Source: a bacterium (GTDB lineage: Bacteria; Bacillota; Clostridia; Christensenellales; Aristaeellaceae). From it: a DNA stretch of 32,891 nt. Below, piece after piece: positions 6,967-17,446 of the stretch. The number at the start of each line of letters is the position of its first letter. The stretch's first letter is position 1. The DNA is taken from NCBI GenBank assembly GCA_004563405.1, contig SFTH01000030.1, positions 1-32,891 of the forward strand, written 5' to 3'. The notes under the pieces are model-generated. The model was given only the letters and a program-made list of their open reading frames with translations. It was not told the DNA's origin and did not search any database. A program made the translations under genes and the position numbers.

Positions 6967-7037
6967 ATATCGCCCGGCGGTGACACATATACTGTGCCAA
7001 CCTGCCAAGAAAATCTGAAATACTGGGAGGTGTGCCC

Positions 7038-7622
7038 GTGACTATGGTGCCCTATGTAATCGAACAGACCACGCGCGGAGAGCGCAGCTATGACATCTAC
7101 TCCCGCCTTCTGAAGGATCGTATCATCTTCCTCGGCGGCGAGATTGACGACGATGTGGCCAATCTGGTGGTCGCCCAGATGCTCTTCCTGGAAATGGAGG
7201 ACCCGGACGCCGACATCATGCTCTACATCAACAGCCCCGGCGGTTCCGTGTCCGCGGGCATGGCCATCTACGACACCATGCGCTATCTCAAGTGCGAGGT
7301 CTCCACGCTGTGCATCGGCATGGCGGCTTCCATGGGCGCATTTCTGCTGGCGGCGGGCGCAAAGGGCAAGCGCAAGGCCCTCCCCCACGCCGAAATCATG
7401 ATTCACCAGCCTCTGGGCGGCGCCCGCGGCCAGGCCACGGACATCCAGATTCAGGCCGAGCAGATTCTGAAAATCAAAAAGACCATGAACGAGCTGCTGG
7501 CCCAGAACACCGGCAAGCCCCTCAAGGCCATCGAAAAGGACGTGGAGCGCGATCACTACCTCAGCGCCAAGGAGGCCCTGGACTACGGTCTGATCGACGA
7601 AATCATCGCTCCGAGGAGATAA
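7038..7622 (+). CDS. clpP: ATP-dependent Clp protease proteolytic subunit ClpP
   Basis: 194 residues from a GTG start at 7038. That start has GGGAGG 7 bases upstream and puts the catalytic triad exactly at Ser98 (GMAASMGAF), His123 (MIHQPLGG) and Asp172 (ERDHYLSA), the standard numbering. An earlier GTG at 7032 and an ATG at 7044 are less suitable. The N-terminus VPYVIEQTTRGERSYDIYS and the ring-contact regions are intact. ClpP forms a 14-mer chamber that degrades substrates unfolded by ClpX or ClpC. It is followed after 3 bases by clpX, so translational coupling is likely. Confidence 0.98.
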   Translation: MTMVPYVIEQTTRGERSYDIYSRLLKDRIIFLGGEIDDDVANLVVAQMLFLEMEDPDADIMLYINSPGGSVSAGMAIYDTMRYLKCEVSTLCIGMAASMGAFLLAAGAKGKRKALPHAEIMIHQPLGGARGQATDIQIQAEQILKIKKTMNELLAQNTGKPLKAIEKDVERDHYLSAKEALDYGLIDEIIAPRR

Positions 7623-7625
7623 GCC

Positions 7626-8921
7626 ATGGCAAACAGGGAAGATTTCAACAACGGCAACCCCATTCGCTGCTCCTTCTGCGGCAAGACCCAGGATCAGGTG
7701 CGGCGGCTGGTGGCCGGTCCGAACGCCTACATCTGCAACGAGTGCATCCTGCTGTGCCAGGAGATCGTTTCCGACGATGTGGACAGCGTGAACGCCAGCG
7801 GCGAGATTGAAATCAAGACGCCGCAGGAGATCAAGGACGTGCTGGATCAGTACGTCGTGGGACAGGAGGCCGCCAAGAAGGCCCTCTGCGTGGCCGTCTA
7901 CAACCACTACAAGCGCATTCGCTTCATGGGCAACAAGAAGAACGATGTGGAGCTTCAGAAGTCCAACATCGTCATGCTCGGCCCCACGGGCTGCGGCAAG
8001 ACCTATCTCGCCCAGACCCTGGCCAAGATTCTCAACGTGCCCTTCGCCATCGGCGACGCCACGAGCCTGACCGAGGCCGGCTATGTGGGCGAGGACGTGG
8101 AGAACATTCTGCTGCGGCTGATTCAGAATGCGGATTACGACGTGGAGCTTGCCCAGCGGGGCATCATCTACATCGACGAGATCGACAAGATCGCCCGCAA
8201 GAGCGAGAACCCCTCCATCACCCGCGACGTGAGCGGCGAGGGCGTGCAGCAGGCGCTTCTGAAGATTCTGGAGGGAACCATTGCCTCCGTTCCGCCCCAG
8301 GGCGGCCGCAAGCATCCCCACCAGGAGTTCATCCAGATTGACACCTCGAACATCCTCTTCATCTGCGGCGGCGCCTTCGACGGCATTGAAAAGATCGTCG
8401 AAAACCGCATCGGCAAGAAGACCATGGGCTTTGGCGCGGAGGTTCACTCCAAGACCGAGCGCGCCGGCGAGGAGATCATGTCCCAGGTGCGACCGGAGGA
8501 CCTTCTGAAGTTTGGCCTGATTCCTGAATTCGTCGGCCGCCTGCCGGTGCTGGTGACCCTCAACCAGTTGGACGAGACCGCGCTGATCAAGATCCTCACC
8601 GAGCCGAAGAACGCGCTGGTGCGCCAGTATTCGAAGCTGTTGAGCTTTGACAACGTGGAGCTGGAGTTCACCCCCGAGGCTCTGACCGCCATCGCCCGCC
8701 TCGCGCTGGAGCGCAAGAGCGGCGCCCGCGGCCTGCGCGCCATCATCGAGGGCGTGATGACCGACACCATGTTCGACCTGCCCTCCATCGAGGGCGTGTC
8801 CAAGTGCATCATCACCGAGAACGCGGTGCTGGGCAAGGAGAAGCCCATCCTCGTGCGCGCTCTGCCGGAGCTGCCCAAGGACAGGGAGGCGCTCCCGGAG
8901 GCCCGCAACGAAGGCGCATAA
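7626..8921 (+). CDS. clpX: ATP-dependent Clp protease ATP-binding subunit ClpX
   Basis: 431 residues. The N-terminal zinc-binding dimerisation domain has Cys15, Cys18, Cys37 and Cys40. The AAA+ core shows Walker A GPTGCGKT (119-126), the pore-1 loop GYVGED, Walker B IIYIDEID with catalytic Glu185, the RKH-type loop GRKHPHQ, and sensor-2 GARGLRAI. The ClpP-contacting loop KTMGFGAEV has the IGF-like tripeptide MGF or GFG in place of the usual I/L-G-F, which is within family variation. ClpX unfolds tagged proteins and feeds them to ClpP. A strong terminator follows 11 bases after the stop. Confidence 0.98.
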   Translation: MANREDFNNGNPIRCSFCGKTQDQVRRLVAGPNAYICNECILLCQEIVSDDVDSVNASGEIEIKTPQEIKDVLDQYVVGQEAAKKALCVAVYNHYKRIRFMGNKKNDVELQKSNIVMLGPTGCGKTYLAQTLAKILNVPFAIGDATSLTEAGYVGEDVENILLRLIQNADYDVELAQRGIIYIDEIDKIARKSENPSITRDVSGEGVQQALLKILEGTIASVPPQGGRKHPHQEFIQIDTSNILFICGGAFDGIEKIVENRIGKKTMGFGAEVHSKTERAGEEIMSQVRPEDLLKFGLIPEFVGRLPVLVTLNQLDETALIKILTEPKNALVRQYSKLLSFDNVELEFTPEALTAIARLALERKSGARGLRAIIEGVMTDTMFDLPSIEGVSKCIITENAVLGKEKPILVRALPELPKDREALPEARNEGA

Positions 8922-8932
8922 CCTGCAAACAC

Positions 8933-8975
8933 GCGCCCCATCCGTCGCACAAATCGACGGATGGGGCGCATTTTT
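8933..8975 (+). terminator. Strong intrinsic terminator after clpX
   Basis: A perfect 15-bp stem, GCGCCCCATCCGTCG (8933-8947) and its complement (8955-8969), with a 7-base loop, followed by ATTTTTGC. It faces the convergent gyrA terminator 30 bases away. Confidence 0.95.
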
Positions 8976-9004
8976 GCATTTGTACGCCGCTTCGGATCCG
9001 GCAT

Positions 9005-9040
9005 AAAAAAGGAGTGAATACCCGCTTCGGTATTCACTCC
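9005..9040 (-). terminator. Intrinsic terminator after gyrA
   Basis: Minus strand: GGAGTGAATACC and GGTATTCACTCC form a 12-bp stem followed by TTTTTTATG. It starts 6 bases after the gyrA stop. Confidence 0.94.
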
Positions 9041-9046
9041 CGACGA

Positions 9047-11524
<2,478 letters not shown>

Positions 11525-11545
11525 GTTCTCTCATCCTCCGTTTCG

Positions 11546-13483
11546 TCAAATGTCCAGATCCGCCACGAGCTTGGCGTTCTGCTCGATGAATTCCTTACGG
11601 GGCTCCACCTGATCGCCCATCAGCAGCGTGAACAGCTCGTCTGCGGCGATGGCGTCCTTGAGCTCCACGCGATACATGATGCGCGTCTCCGGGTTCATGG
11701 TGGTCTCCCAGAGCTGCTCCGCGCTCATCTCGCCCAGACCCTTGTAGCGCTGGATGTCAGGCTTCGCGTCCCTTCCCAGCTCGTCCAGCACCTTCTGAAG
11801 CTGGGAATCGGAGTAGACGTACTTCATGAACTTGCCCTTCGTCACTTTGTACAGCGGCGGCTGGGCGATGTACACATAGCCGTTCTCGATCAGCTTGGGC
11901 ATGAAGCGATAGAAGAAGGTGAGCATCAGGATGCGGATGTGGCTGCCGTCCACGTCAGCGTCCGTCATACACACGATGCGGTGGTAGCGCAGCTTGCTCT
12001 CGTCAAAGTCGTTGCCGAAGCCGCCGCCAAAGGCCGTGATCATGGCCTTGATTTCCTGGTTGCCCAGCGCCTTGTCCATGCGGGTCTTCTCCACGTTCAG
12101 GATCTTGCCGCGCAGGGGCAGGATGGCCTGGAAGTGGCGGTCGCGGCCGGACTTGGCACTGCCGCCTGCGGAGTCGCCCTCCACCAGGAAGATTTCGCAC
12201 TTGCTGGGGTCGCGCTCGGAGCAGTCCGCCAGCTTGCCCGGCAGGGAGGCGGACTCCAGCGCGGTCTTGCGGCGGGTCAGGTCGCGGGCCTTGCGGGCGG
12301 CCTCGCGGGCGCGGGCCGCAGAGAGACACTTGTCCAGCACGGCGCGGGCCGAGGCCGGATTCTCCTCGAAGTAGGTGGACAGCTTCTCGCTCACCAGGGA
12401 GTCCACCAGCGGACGCACCTCGGAGTTGCCCAGCTTGGTCTTGGTCTGTCCCTCGAACTGGGGCTCCACCAGCTTGACCGACACGATGGCCGCCAGACCC
12501 TCGCGCACGTCCTCGCCGGAGAGGTTCTGGTCGTTGGCCTTGAGCATGCCGCTCTTGCGGCCGTAGTCGTTGATAACCCGGGTCAGCGCGTTGCGGAAGC
12601 CCGCCAGATGGGTGCCGCCCTCGGGCGTGTGAATGTTGTTTGCGAAGGTGAACACGCTCTCGTTGTAGCTGTCGTTCCACTGGAGCGCCACTTCCACGGT
12701 GGTTCCGTTCTTCACGCCCTCGATGTACACCGGCGGCTTGAACAGCGGCTCCTTGTGCTTGTTCAGATATTCCACGAAGGACACGATGCCGCCCTCGTAA
12801 TGCCAGGACTGGGTGTGCTCGGGCTCCACGCGCCTGTCCGTCAGCGTAATGCGCACGCCCTTGTTCAAAAAGGCCATCTCCCGGAAGCGGGTCTTGAGGA
12901 TCTCAAACTGGAAGTCTCCCGTCTCGAAGATGCCGGGCTCGGGCGTCTCGCCGGTCTTCACGTCGGGTGTGAAGCGGATGGTGGTGCCCGTGCGATCGCC
13001 CGCGTCGCCCACGACCTTCAGGTCGTAGAGGATCTTTCCCCGCTCGTACTCCTGCTGGTAGACCTTGCCGTCCTGATAGACGTTGACCTGCAGATGGCTG
13101 GAGAGGGCGTTCACCACGGACGCGCCCACGCCGTGCAGGCCGCCGGAGACCTTGTATCCCCCGCCGCCGAACTTGCCGCCCGCGTGCAGCACCGTAAGGC
13201 ACACCTCCACCGCCGGGCGGCCCATCTTCGGATGGATGCCCACCGGGAAGCCGCGGCCGTTGTCCTGCACGGTCACGGAGCCGTCGGTCTCCAGCGTCAC
13301 CTCGATGTGGTCGCAGAAGCCCGCCAGCGCCTCGTCGATGGCATTGTCCACAATTTCATAAACCAGATGGTGAAGTCCCCGCTCATCCGTGGAGCCGATG
13401 TACATGCCCGGACGGCGGCGCACCGCTTCCAAGCCCTCCAGAACCTGAATTTGACTCTCGTCGTAATGATTCTCGTTATGCAT
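11546..13483 (-). CDS. gyrB: DNA gyrase subunit B
   Basis: 645 residues, the short Gram-positive form without the enterobacterial insertion. The GHKL ATPase domain shows EIVDNAIDEALAGF, DNGRGFPVGIH and GGLHGVGASVVNALS. The TOPRIM domain holds the metal ligands Glu435 (LVEGDSAGGSAKSGRD), Asp508 and Asp510 (TDADVDGSHI), matching E. coli Glu424, Asp498 and Asp500. The block PLRGKILNVEKTRMDK is conserved, and the C-terminus QRYKGLGEMSAEQLWETTMNP is the GyrA-contacting signature. GAGG is 8 bases before the ATG. Transcribed first in the gyrB-gyrA operon from a promoter at 13543-13571. recF and dnaN are absent upstream. Confidence 0.98.
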   Translation of the reverse strand: MHNENHYDESQIQVLEGLEAVRRRPGMYIGSTDERGLHHLVYEIVDNAIDEALAGFCDHIEVTLETDGSVTVQDNGRGFPVGIHPKMGRPAVEVCLTVLHAGGKFGGGGYKVSGGLHGVGASVVNALSSHLQVNVYQDGKVYQQEYERGKILYDLKVVGDAGDRTGTTIRFTPDVKTGETPEPGIFETGDFQFEILKTRFREMAFLNKGVRITLTDRRVEPEHTQSWHYEGGIVSFVEYLNKHKEPLFKPPVYIEGVKNGTTVEVALQWNDSYNESVFTFANNIHTPEGGTHLAGFRNALTRVINDYGRKSGMLKANDQNLSGEDVREGLAAIVSVKLVEPQFEGQTKTKLGNSEVRPLVDSLVSEKLSTYFEENPASARAVLDKCLSAARAREAARKARDLTRRKTALESASLPGKLADCSERDPSKCEIFLVEGDSAGGSAKSGRDRHFQAILPLRGKILNVEKTRMDKALGNQEIKAMITAFGGGFGNDFDESKLRYHRIVCMTDADVDGSHIRILMLTFFYRFMPKLIENGYVYIAQPPLYKVTKGKFMKYVYSDSQLQKVLDELGRDAKPDIQRYKGLGEMSAEQLWETTMNPETRIMYRVELKDAIAADELFTLLMGDQVEPRKEFIEQNAKLVADLDI

Positions 13484-13542
13484 GAAATCAACCTCATCGA
13501 AGCGCCGGAAAGCGCGCGTCTCAATATTTTTTCTACTATATT

Positions 13543-13571
13543 ATTATACCACTTTTTTGCACCTATATCCA
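13543..13571 (-). promoter_or_regulatory. Promoter for gyrB-gyrA
   Basis: On the minus strand, a perfect TATAAT (13543-13548) lies 17 bases after a weak -35, TGGATA (13566-13571). The region is unusually AT-rich for this genome. A strong -10 with a weak -35 suits a supercoiling-sensitive promoter, but that is inference. Confidence 0.7.
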
Positions 13572-13643
13572 CCCCTCTCGCCGTGTGCCTGAAACTTTAA
13601 CGCAGCGTCCCCTTCCCCATCCTCCGAAAAGCGCTTTTTCCGC

Positions 13644-13672
13644 TTGACAACCCCGCCGCTTCGTGGCATAAT
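13644..13672 (+). promoter_or_regulatory. Promoter for tRNA-Arg
   Basis: Perfect TTGACA (13644-13649), a 17-base spacer and CATAAT (13667-13672). It ends 29 bases before the tRNA 5' end and is oriented away from the gyrB promoter. Confidence 0.85.
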
Positions 13673-13701
13673 AAATGCGCATGCACATCCTGCATGCGCC
13701 T

Positions 13702-13778
13702 GTCTCCGTAGCTCAGCCGGATAGAGCGTCCGCCTCCTAAGCGGAAGGCCGCGCGTTCGAATCGCGCCGGGGACGCCA
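13702..13778 (+). tRNA. tRNA-Arg (anticodon CCT)
   Basis: 77 bases folding as a cloverleaf. The acceptor stem is GTCTCCG/CGGGGAC (one G-U), the D-arm is GCTC...GAGC, and the anticodon stem TCCGC/GCGGA encloses loop CTCCTAA with anticodon CCT. The T-arm is GCGCG-TTCGAAT-CGCGC, then discriminator G and an encoded CCA. It decodes AGG. It has its own promoter and terminator. I see no flanking direct repeat that would mark an integrated element. Confidence 0.96.
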
Positions 13779-13788
13779 GAGATCGCGT

Positions 13789-13826
13789 CGAAAGTCCTGA
13801 TTGATCAGGGCTTTCGGCTTTCTTTT
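13789..13826 (+). terminator. Terminator after tRNA-Arg
   Basis: CGAAAGTCCTGAT and ATCAGGGCTTTCG (13789-13816, one G-U pair) form a hairpin followed by GCTTTCTTTTG, starting 11 bases after the tRNA. Confidence 0.85.
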
Positions 13827-13853
13827 GCTTTCTTCGCCCGACTCCGGTATGCC

Positions 13854-13920
13854 AAAAAGACCGCTTCAGGCGGCCTTTTGAGATCGCCGAAAACGTCCGC
13901 CATTCAGGCGGACGTTTTCG
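13854..13920 (-). terminator. Tandem hairpins ending the exported-protein gene at 13932
   Basis: On the minus strand, a perfect 14-bp stem (13888-13901 with 13907-13920, 5-base loop) is followed by a second smaller hairpin, GGCCGC/GCGGTC (13859-13875), that runs into TTTTT. The second hairpin has the T-tract; the first lies 12 bases after the stop codon and may protect the mRNA 3' end. Confidence 0.8.
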
Positions 13921-13931
13921 CGCGCATCGGA

Positions 13932-15041
13932 TCAATAGGAGGGTGTCAGCTGCGTCATTCCCGCCGGCGCATCGAGCGCGCTATCCGTAGCATAAACGCC
14001 GCCATGACCGTCTTCATACACATATGCATATTCGGTCGGGATCTTCACATGTTCGCCACTGGAGAGCCGGTAATCGTTCTGATCCATGATGTAGTCGGTA
14101 AAGCGATCCTCATTGTAGCTGTTGTCGCTATCGAGATCGCCCGCAAACATCTGCGCATAGCTCTCGGAGCGGCCGCTGAGGATGCTCTCACGGATTTGGT
14201 TTGCCAGCGTCGCACGCGCCTGAACAAACTGATCGCTCTCGGCGGTATTTGCGACGAACACGCGGAAATCTGCATAAGCGGCGTCAAAGGCTGCCTCTGG
14301 TGCAATGCAGAGATAGCAATAGGGCACCGACCATGAAGTCATCCGATTGACCATATTGCCGCCATAGAGCATACTGGCTGTCATGGTCATCTCCACCGCG
14401 CTCACAAGCGTGGAAACGACGCCCCGATAGGGAATCCCGTTCAACGCCATTGAATAAAAGCGTTCGGCAGTGCTGGCGCGCACATCGTTGATTTCTAACG
14501 ACGTACCGGCGCCCATGTCTGTCATCATGCTGGAAAACGCATTGCAGGACTTCCGGCACTGAAGATCGAGCGCAGCTCTCACCTCTGCGCTGACTGGTGT
14601 TTCGCTCTGGCACACCGCCTCCGGAACGACCCTGTACATCATCGCGTCGGCATACTCTCCGGCAGTCATTTCAGTGAACATCATGCACATCGTGGTCTGG
14701 TCGAGCACGCCGTCCTGATGAACTCCATAGGCCACGCCGCCCACGCTCTGCTCAAGGATGTGGATATAATCCAGCCCGGAGGTATAGGCCATTTCGATGG
14801 AACCATCCGGCGACAGCACGTCAACGATCAGCTGCACCGGACAGGTCATACTCATCGTAGCGCCATCGAAATAGAGCATGTTGTTCTGCACAGCGTATCC
14901 CTGCGGCGCCAATGCCCGTCCAACAATCATATCACCATCTGAAATATCCGTCCGCATATAGGAAACGCCCTCTCCCAAAGCGGTCGAAAACGTCATCGCG
15001 CAGAACACAAGCGCCACCAACGAAGCCAATGCCTTTCTCAT
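13932..15041 (-). CDS. Exported protein of unknown family
   Basis: 369 residues starting MRKALASLVALVFCAMTFSTALG, a clear Sec signal peptide (basic n-region, hydrophobic core, cleavage probably after Ala-Leu-Gly). There is no canonical lipobox, although a Cys is present in the core. The start at 15041 is favoured by GAAGGAG just upstream; in-frame starts further up would bury the signal peptide. The mature part has no motif I recognise. It is rich in Met, Ser, Thr, Tyr and Asp, with several cysteines (near LQCRKSCNAF and PYCYLCIAPE) and an acidic C-terminal third (DLDSDNSYNEDRFTDY). Third-position GC is visibly lower than in the housekeeping genes. It is monocistronic with its own promoter and terminator, and divergent from the peptidase-inhibitor gene. 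An extracellular role is inferred; no reaction is proposed. Confidence 0.85.
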   Translation of the reverse strand: MRKALASLVALVFCAMTFSTALGEGVSYMRTDISDGDMIVGRALAPQGYAVQNNMLYFDGATMSMTCPVQLIVDVLSPDGSIEMAYTSGLDYIHILEQSVGGVAYGVHQDGVLDQTTMCMMFTEMTAGEYADAMMYRVVPEAVCQSETPVSAEVRAALDLQCRKSCNAFSSMMTDMGAGTSLEINDVRASTAERFYSMALNGIPYRGVVSTLVSAVEMTMTASMLYGGNMVNRMTSWSVPYCYLCIAPEAAFDAAYADFRVFVANTAESDQFVQARATLANQIRESILSGRSESYAQMFAGDLDSDNSYNEDRFTDYIMDQNDYRLSSGEHVKIPTEYAYVYEDGHGGVYATDSALDAPAGMTQLTPSY

Positions 15042-15136
15042 AGACCCTTCTCCTTCTCTGAACTGTTCATCCACGCTTACCGGCAACGTCCGAAGCGGAC
15101 GCAAACAGGACACGATTGCAGCCATTTCCCCTTTCG

Positions 15137-15165
15137 ATTTTATCACACCGTGCACCCTGCCTCAA
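15137..15165 (-). promoter_or_regulatory. Promoter for the exported-protein gene
   Basis: Minus strand: TTGAGG (15160-15165), a 17-base spacer and TAAAAT (15137-15142), with TG one base before the -10 (extended -10). I found no comparably good promoter for the divergent gene starting at 15326. Confidence 0.75.
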
Positions 15166-15325
15166 CTGTTCTTTCCTGAAAAACCAGTCAAATGATTGGA
15201 CATATGATGGAGCCTCTCTTTCTCCGTATGTCTCATGATGTGCAGTCCGGATTTGCCGCGCAAGGCGGAACCGCACGCGCCCCGGCTACGTCCAAATGGA
15301 GAAATACAGATGTGGGAGGCCAACA

Positions 15326-16330
15326 ATGAAAAAGTGGATCGCAATTCTGATGGCATGGGCGCTGTGCGCGGGCTTCGCAGCCGCGGAGTCTGCCGCCGGG
15401 ACGGGCTCCCTGACGCTCTCCTTTGATTCCAACGCCACGACGGGCTATGCGTGGACGGGCTTCGTGCTCGGCGGAGATTCCGTTGAAATTGACAGCACCG
15501 AGGGAAGCTATGTGCCGGACGCGAACACCGGCGCGGAGGTGGGCAGTGGCGGCACGACCCATTTTACCCTGACCGCCGTCCAGCCCGGAAGCAGCATCGT
15601 CGCCTTCGACTACCAGCGCGCCTGGGAGCGCGAGCCCGCGCAGCGGCGAGTGCTTCTAGCCATCGTGGATGAGAACCTGAACCTGACCGCCGTGGACGTA
15701 AGCGAGGACGGCGTTCTCGAGGGCGAGGTGTCCTCGGTGGACGAAGCCGGGCACAGCGCGACCCTGATCTGTGAGGATCTGGGCGAGCTGATCGTCCGCT
15801 TCCGGGAGGGCGACGCGCTGCCCGTGCAGGATGAAAGCATACGCATCTACACGAACGGCGCGATGACCCTGTCCCTTCCGGCCATCGTCAACGCCATCGC
15901 CTGGGAGCGGATCCCGCCGGAGGCGGCGCGGGAAGGCGCCATCTCTGATGCGTCCGCCCTGCCCGAATTCCGGGCGGCGACGGACCTCGATTCCTTTCTC
16001 GATCGGGTGCGCGATGACAACCCCCTCGCCTCCGCCGAATTCACCGAGGGAAGCGAGCTGCCGGACGAGGCCTTCGCGACCGACGATCCGGAAGAGCTTG
16101 CGGCCCTCCTGGAAGCGGTCGAGGCGCTGGAAATTGATTCCGTCAGCGACATTTGCGTGACCGACTGGTCTCCCCGCCTCTGCCTGAGCTGTGCGGACGG
16201 AACGTCCTGGAGCGCCGGCTTCAACGGCCACTGGCTGGAGCTGAACGGCGTCAACTACAACCTGCAAAACGACGACGCGCTGTGGAAGCTGACCGCCCGC
16301 CTGAAATCGAAGTACGCATCCGGGAGATGA
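15326..16330 (+). CDS. Exported protein with chagasin-type (I42) peptidase inhibitor domain
   Basis: 334 residues. MKKWIAILMAWALCAGFAAA is a signal peptide, cleaved near residue 20. Residues about 25-110 match the chagasin/amoebiasin inhibitor family: NATTGYAW at 36-43 (the NxTTGYxW loop that enters the cysteine-protease active site), GSGG at 73-76, and the third loop YQRAWE at 96-101. The usual Pro of RPW is Ala here. Residues about 115-185 look like a small OB-type beta domain resembling DUF3221-like regions (LEGEVSSVDE..., LGELIVRFREGDALPVQ). The rest (about 186-334) is acidic and unassigned, with a C-terminal segment DGTSWSAGFNGHWLELNG. GGGAGG precedes the ATG by 6 bases. The likely role is inhibiting papain-like proteases outside the cell; the added C-terminal domains are unusual. 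Confidence 0.8.
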   Translation: MKKWIAILMAWALCAGFAAAESAAGTGSLTLSFDSNATTGYAWTGFVLGGDSVEIDSTEGSYVPDANTGAEVGSGGTTHFTLTAVQPGSSIVAFDYQRAWEREPAQRRVLLAIVDENLNLTAVDVSEDGVLEGEVSSVDEAGHSATLICEDLGELIVRFREGDALPVQDESIRIYTNGAMTLSLPAIVNAIAWERIPPEAAREGAISDASALPEFRAATDLDSFLDRVRDDNPLASAEFTEGSELPDEAFATDDPEELAALLEAVEALEIDSVSDICVTDWSPRLCLSCADGTSWSAGFNGHWLELNGVNYNLQNDDALWKLTARLKSKYASGR

Positions 16331-16656
16331 ATCGCCGCGCAGGGGCAGCGCATTTCCCCTCTCGCGCAAGCAAGCGGCCATTCCGGGCTGAGGCGCTCGA
16401 GAGGTGGACGGCGCGGTGCCGATCCGGCATTGAAAAGCCTGCGGCCCGGCACGCGCCCGGAAACCTATGCGGTTTTCGGTCATACGCAGCTCATCCCCGC
16501 GCGATGCGCATCACAGATTTTCATTGCAGGCGCCAAGCGTACTTCTTTGACGCGCAAAAATCCCAGCCTCTCCCCGGGGTTGGGATTTTTGCGTTTGCGC
16601 ACGTTCCCGGCGCTCCAAACGTCGCGCCTTCCGTGGGCTCCGATGCTTCCTGCGCC
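16331..16656. other. Intergenic region between convergent genes
   Basis: Apart from the shared hairpin at 16554-16592 I see no gene, promoter or repeat here. Its first 220 bases are GC-rich and featureless. Confidence 0.6.
16554..16592. terminator. Bidirectional terminator between the inhibitor gene and cysE
   Basis: GCAAAAATCCCAGCC (16554-16568) and GGTTGGGATTTTTGC (16578-16592) form a 15-bp stem with one mismatch/wobble. The A-tract and T-tract inside the stem let it work for both the plus-strand inhibitor gene and the minus-strand cysE. Confidence 0.88.
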
Positions 16657-17283
16657 CTATTCCTGCCCCTGTGCACCCCAGGAGGTCACGCTCCGCTCCA
16701 GCGCGGCCAGCTTTTCGCCCAGCAAATCCGGAATGTCCTGCTGGTTCAGATCGTCGCTGGGGACGACGCGCTCGCCGTTGCGGCGCACGACCCGCGCGGG
16801 CACGCCCGCCGCCGTCACGTTGTCCGGCAAATTTGCGAGGACGACGCTTCCGGCAGCGATGCGCACATTGTCGCCGATGTGTACCGGCCCGAGCACCTTT
16901 GCGCCCGCGCCAATGAGCACGTTGTCGCCAATGGTGGGATGGCGCTTGCCCGCGTCCTTGCCCGTGCCGCCCAGCGTCACCTGATGATAGAGCGTACAGT
17001 TCGCGCCGACCTCCGCCGTCTCGCCGATCACGACTCCCATGCCATGATCAATGAACAGGCCCGGGCCCAGCCGTGCGCCGGGGTGAATCTCGATGCCCGT
17101 GCGCCGCCGCCCGATCTGGCTCACCATGCGCGCCAGAAGGGTGCGCCCGTGGCGATGCAGCCAGTGGGCCAGACGGTGGTACACCAGTATGTGAAAGCCC
17201 GGATACAGCCATATCACTTCGAACAGACTCCGTGCGGCGGGATCCTTCGCCTGAATGTTCTTCGCATCGGCAATCAAGCCCAT
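16657..17283 (-). CDS. cysE: Serine O-acetyltransferase
   Basis: 208 residues, the short Gram-positive-type CysE lacking the long N-terminal helical extension. It makes O-acetyl-L-serine from serine and acetyl-CoA, the committed step of cysteine synthesis. The left-handed beta-helix of hexapeptide repeats is clear: IHPGARLGPGLFIDHGMGVVIG, then CTLYHQVTLGGTG, RHPTIGDNVLIGAGAKVLG and IGDNVRIAAGSVVL. DHGMGVVIGE carries the conserved Asp-His of the active site. GGGAGG is 7 bases before the ATG. It is the second gene after cysK (163-base gap, no terminator seen). It contains only one cysteine, fitting a pathway that must work when cysteine is scarce. Confidence 0.96.
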   Translation of the reverse strand: MGLIADAKNIQAKDPAARSLFEVIWLYPGFHILVYHRLAHWLHRHGRTLLARMVSQIGRRRTGIEIHPGARLGPGLFIDHGMGVVIGETAEVGANCTLYHQVTLGGTGKDAGKRHPTIGDNVLIGAGAKVLGPVHIGDNVRIAAGSVVLANLPDNVTAAGVPARVVRRNGERVVPSDDLNQQDIPDLLGEKLAALERSVTSWGAQGQE

Positions 17284-17446
17284 GTCCGTTCCTCCCTATT
17301 TTGGATTGCGGCGACATGCCGCCGGAGCATTTTATGTCTGCGCCGCATTTCCGGTGAAGGCCCGCGCCGCACATGCACTGAACAGAGGAGCGCAGCCGCC
17401 GCCATCCACCGGGAGGACGAGGGCGCGCCTCTGCCGTCCGCCCCGC

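Noticed and set aside
6864..7037. CtsR or CIRCE heat-shock operator before clpP
   Set aside because: Neither the GGTCAAA direct repeat nor the TTAGCACTC inverted repeat is present; the weak repeat around GTGACACATATACTGTGCC does not match either.
13702..13930. tRNA-Arg as a possible integration site for a mobile element
   Set aside because: No integrase, no repeat of the tRNA 3' end and ordinary neighbouring genes on both sides.
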